Shown in pieces: positions 10,485 to 11,309 of a stretch of 11,309 bases of DNA. Origin of the DNA: DASPKA01 sp035628335 (GTDB lineage Bacteria; Patescibacteriota; Doudnabacteria; UBA920); contig DASPKA010000105.1 of NCBI GenBank assembly GCA_035628335.1, forward strand, positions 1 through 11,309. The letters are read 5' to 3'. Position 1 is the stretch's first letter; the number at the start of each line of letters is the position of its first letter. Made by a program: the position numbers and the translations under genes. The notes under the pieces are model-generated. The model made no database searches. It was given only the letters and a program-made list of their open reading frames with translations, and was not told the DNA's origin.

Positions 10485-11309
10485 ATGGAAAGTTCTTGGA
10501 TGATAATTCCTACCGGCTATAGCTTGACGTTGTTTAATCAAACGAATCAGAAGAGACATGTTAAGCGCTTTCGTTCATTCGTTTGTCCAATGTCACGAAT
10601 AGATCCGGAATCGCCAAATACCATAATTGGAGTGTGGCATGTTCCGTTGAGGGAGGAATTTCTTTCTTCGGCTCATGCTGACCCAGTTTTTAACCTCTTA
10701 CCCGATAACAAGACCATCGTCGTTGAGTTCAAGGTATACTCCTTAGAGCTCCCAGACAGGCTCTTTACTGGCCAACTAGGATTACTGCTCGATGTTCCTT
10801 GGCAGGAGGCACAAGAATGGTTTAAGCGCTTTAGGCACTCTTCTAAAAAGCATGGTTATACCCTTGCTATATTTGAAATTTGCCAGAGGTGTGGAGGGGA
10901 TGATTTGACCCCGAGCGACCTTGCATCCGCAGTATTTGGTTATTATCGGTGCCGGAACTGCCATTTTCAAGCTTTGCAGGAAGCTCAGGCTCTATCAGCA
11001 TACAATGCTGTGATGAAAGAGCATGAGTATAATCAAAACTTGATTAAGAATGGGAAAAAGCGTGTGGTGACGTGTGCATGGTGCAATGAGCCATTGTTGG
11101 TACGAGCTAAGGAACTTAGATATCAAAAGCATTTCTTTTGCAAAAACAATGGCAAATGCCACAGCGCGTACCAACAACATATTGGATTTTCGCGTGGTAT
11201 GATAACAGCTGAAATGCTAGCCCGGTGTGAAGTGTGGACCGAAGACGGCTGTTCAATGGAATGTGGCAATAAACAACCAACGGTAAGAAATGCTTGGCGA
11301 ACATGCGAA
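10485..11309 (+). CDS. Cysteine-rich zinc-finger-like protein, 3' end missing
   Basis: The frame is open from ATG 10485 to the window end: 275 codons and no stop, so the gene is cut by the window. AGGAGG lies eight bases before the ATG. The first ~130 residues are mixed alpha/beta and unrecognised. Then come a likely zinc site, C133-x2-C136 with C156-x2-C159, and a second, C197-x2-C200 with C219 and C225 (TCAWCNEPLLV ... FFCKNNGKC). Cys 248, 256, 260 and 274 may start a third. The second finger resembles those that accompany HNH or other homing-type endonucleases in phage and CPR proteins, but no catalytic motif is visible yet. DNA or RNA binding is the safest guess. Confidence 0.82.
   Translation, partial: MESSWMIIPTGYSLTLFNQTNQKRHVKRFRSFVCPMSRIDPESPNTIIGVWHVPLREEFLSSAHADPVFNLLPDNKTIVVEFKVYSLELPDRLFTGQLGLLLDVPWQEAQEWFKRFRHSSKKHGYTLAIFEICQRCGGDDLTPSDLASAVFGYYRCRNCHFQALQEAQALSAYNAVMKEHEYNQNLIKNGKKRVVTCAWCNEPLLVRAKELRYQKHFFCKNNGKCHSAYQQHIGFSRGMITAEMLARCEVWTEDGCSMECGNKQPTVRNAWRTCE

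Overview
The window looks like a piece of a Patescibacteria (CPR) chromosome, probably a parcubacterial lineage. I infer this from the protein style of the ATP synthase subunits (short delta, atypical c subunit), the mostly Shine-Dalgarno-free genes, the palindrome-filled spacers, a very small lysine-rich protein, a single-RRM glycine-tail protein and small orphan proteins. TGA is used as a stop (atpG), so the Gly-recoding lineages are unlikely.

Layout. (1) 1-6311: an F1Fo ATP synthase operon in the order a (3' end only), c, b, delta, alpha, gamma, beta, epsilon, closed by an intrinsic terminator. Apart from the b/delta junction, every spacer between these genes holds inverted repeats, from at least four repeat families. 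(2) 6369-6706: a strong consensus promoter, a ~190-nt leader with hairpins, a 24-residue lysine-rich protein and a terminator. (3) 6714-8060: a tRNA block. It holds an initiator tRNA(CAU) split by a 238-nt ORF-less group I intron, an elongator-type tRNA-Met(CAU) with unusual loop bases, and tRNA-Asp(GUC). Each CAU tRNA is followed at its CCA end by a copy of the same structured element, and the two copies differ by compensatory base-pair changes. (4) 8061-8859: an hsp20 gene on the minus strand under a perfect CIRCE operator, with a decayed hsp20-like tail behind it. (5) 8860-11309: single genes with their own promoters, mostly with strong Shine-Dalgarno sites and terminators. These are an unrecognised 170-aa protein, a convergent unrecognised 125-aa protein, an RRM RNA-binding protein with a long leader, and the start of a cysteine-rich zinc-finger-like protein that runs off the window.

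The ATP synthase genes make one complex that couples ion flow to ATP synthesis or hydrolysis; the c-subunit site lacks the usual sodium-site Gln and Ser, so protons are the likelier ion. The tRNA block supplies initiation and elongation Met tRNAs. The hsp20 gene is a HrcA-type heat-shock unit. The less expected content is in the non-coding DNA: a palindrome shared between the inside of atpG and the leader of tRNA-Asp, paired ~105-bp inverted elements in two ATP operon spacers, and the covarying element behind both CAU tRNAs.
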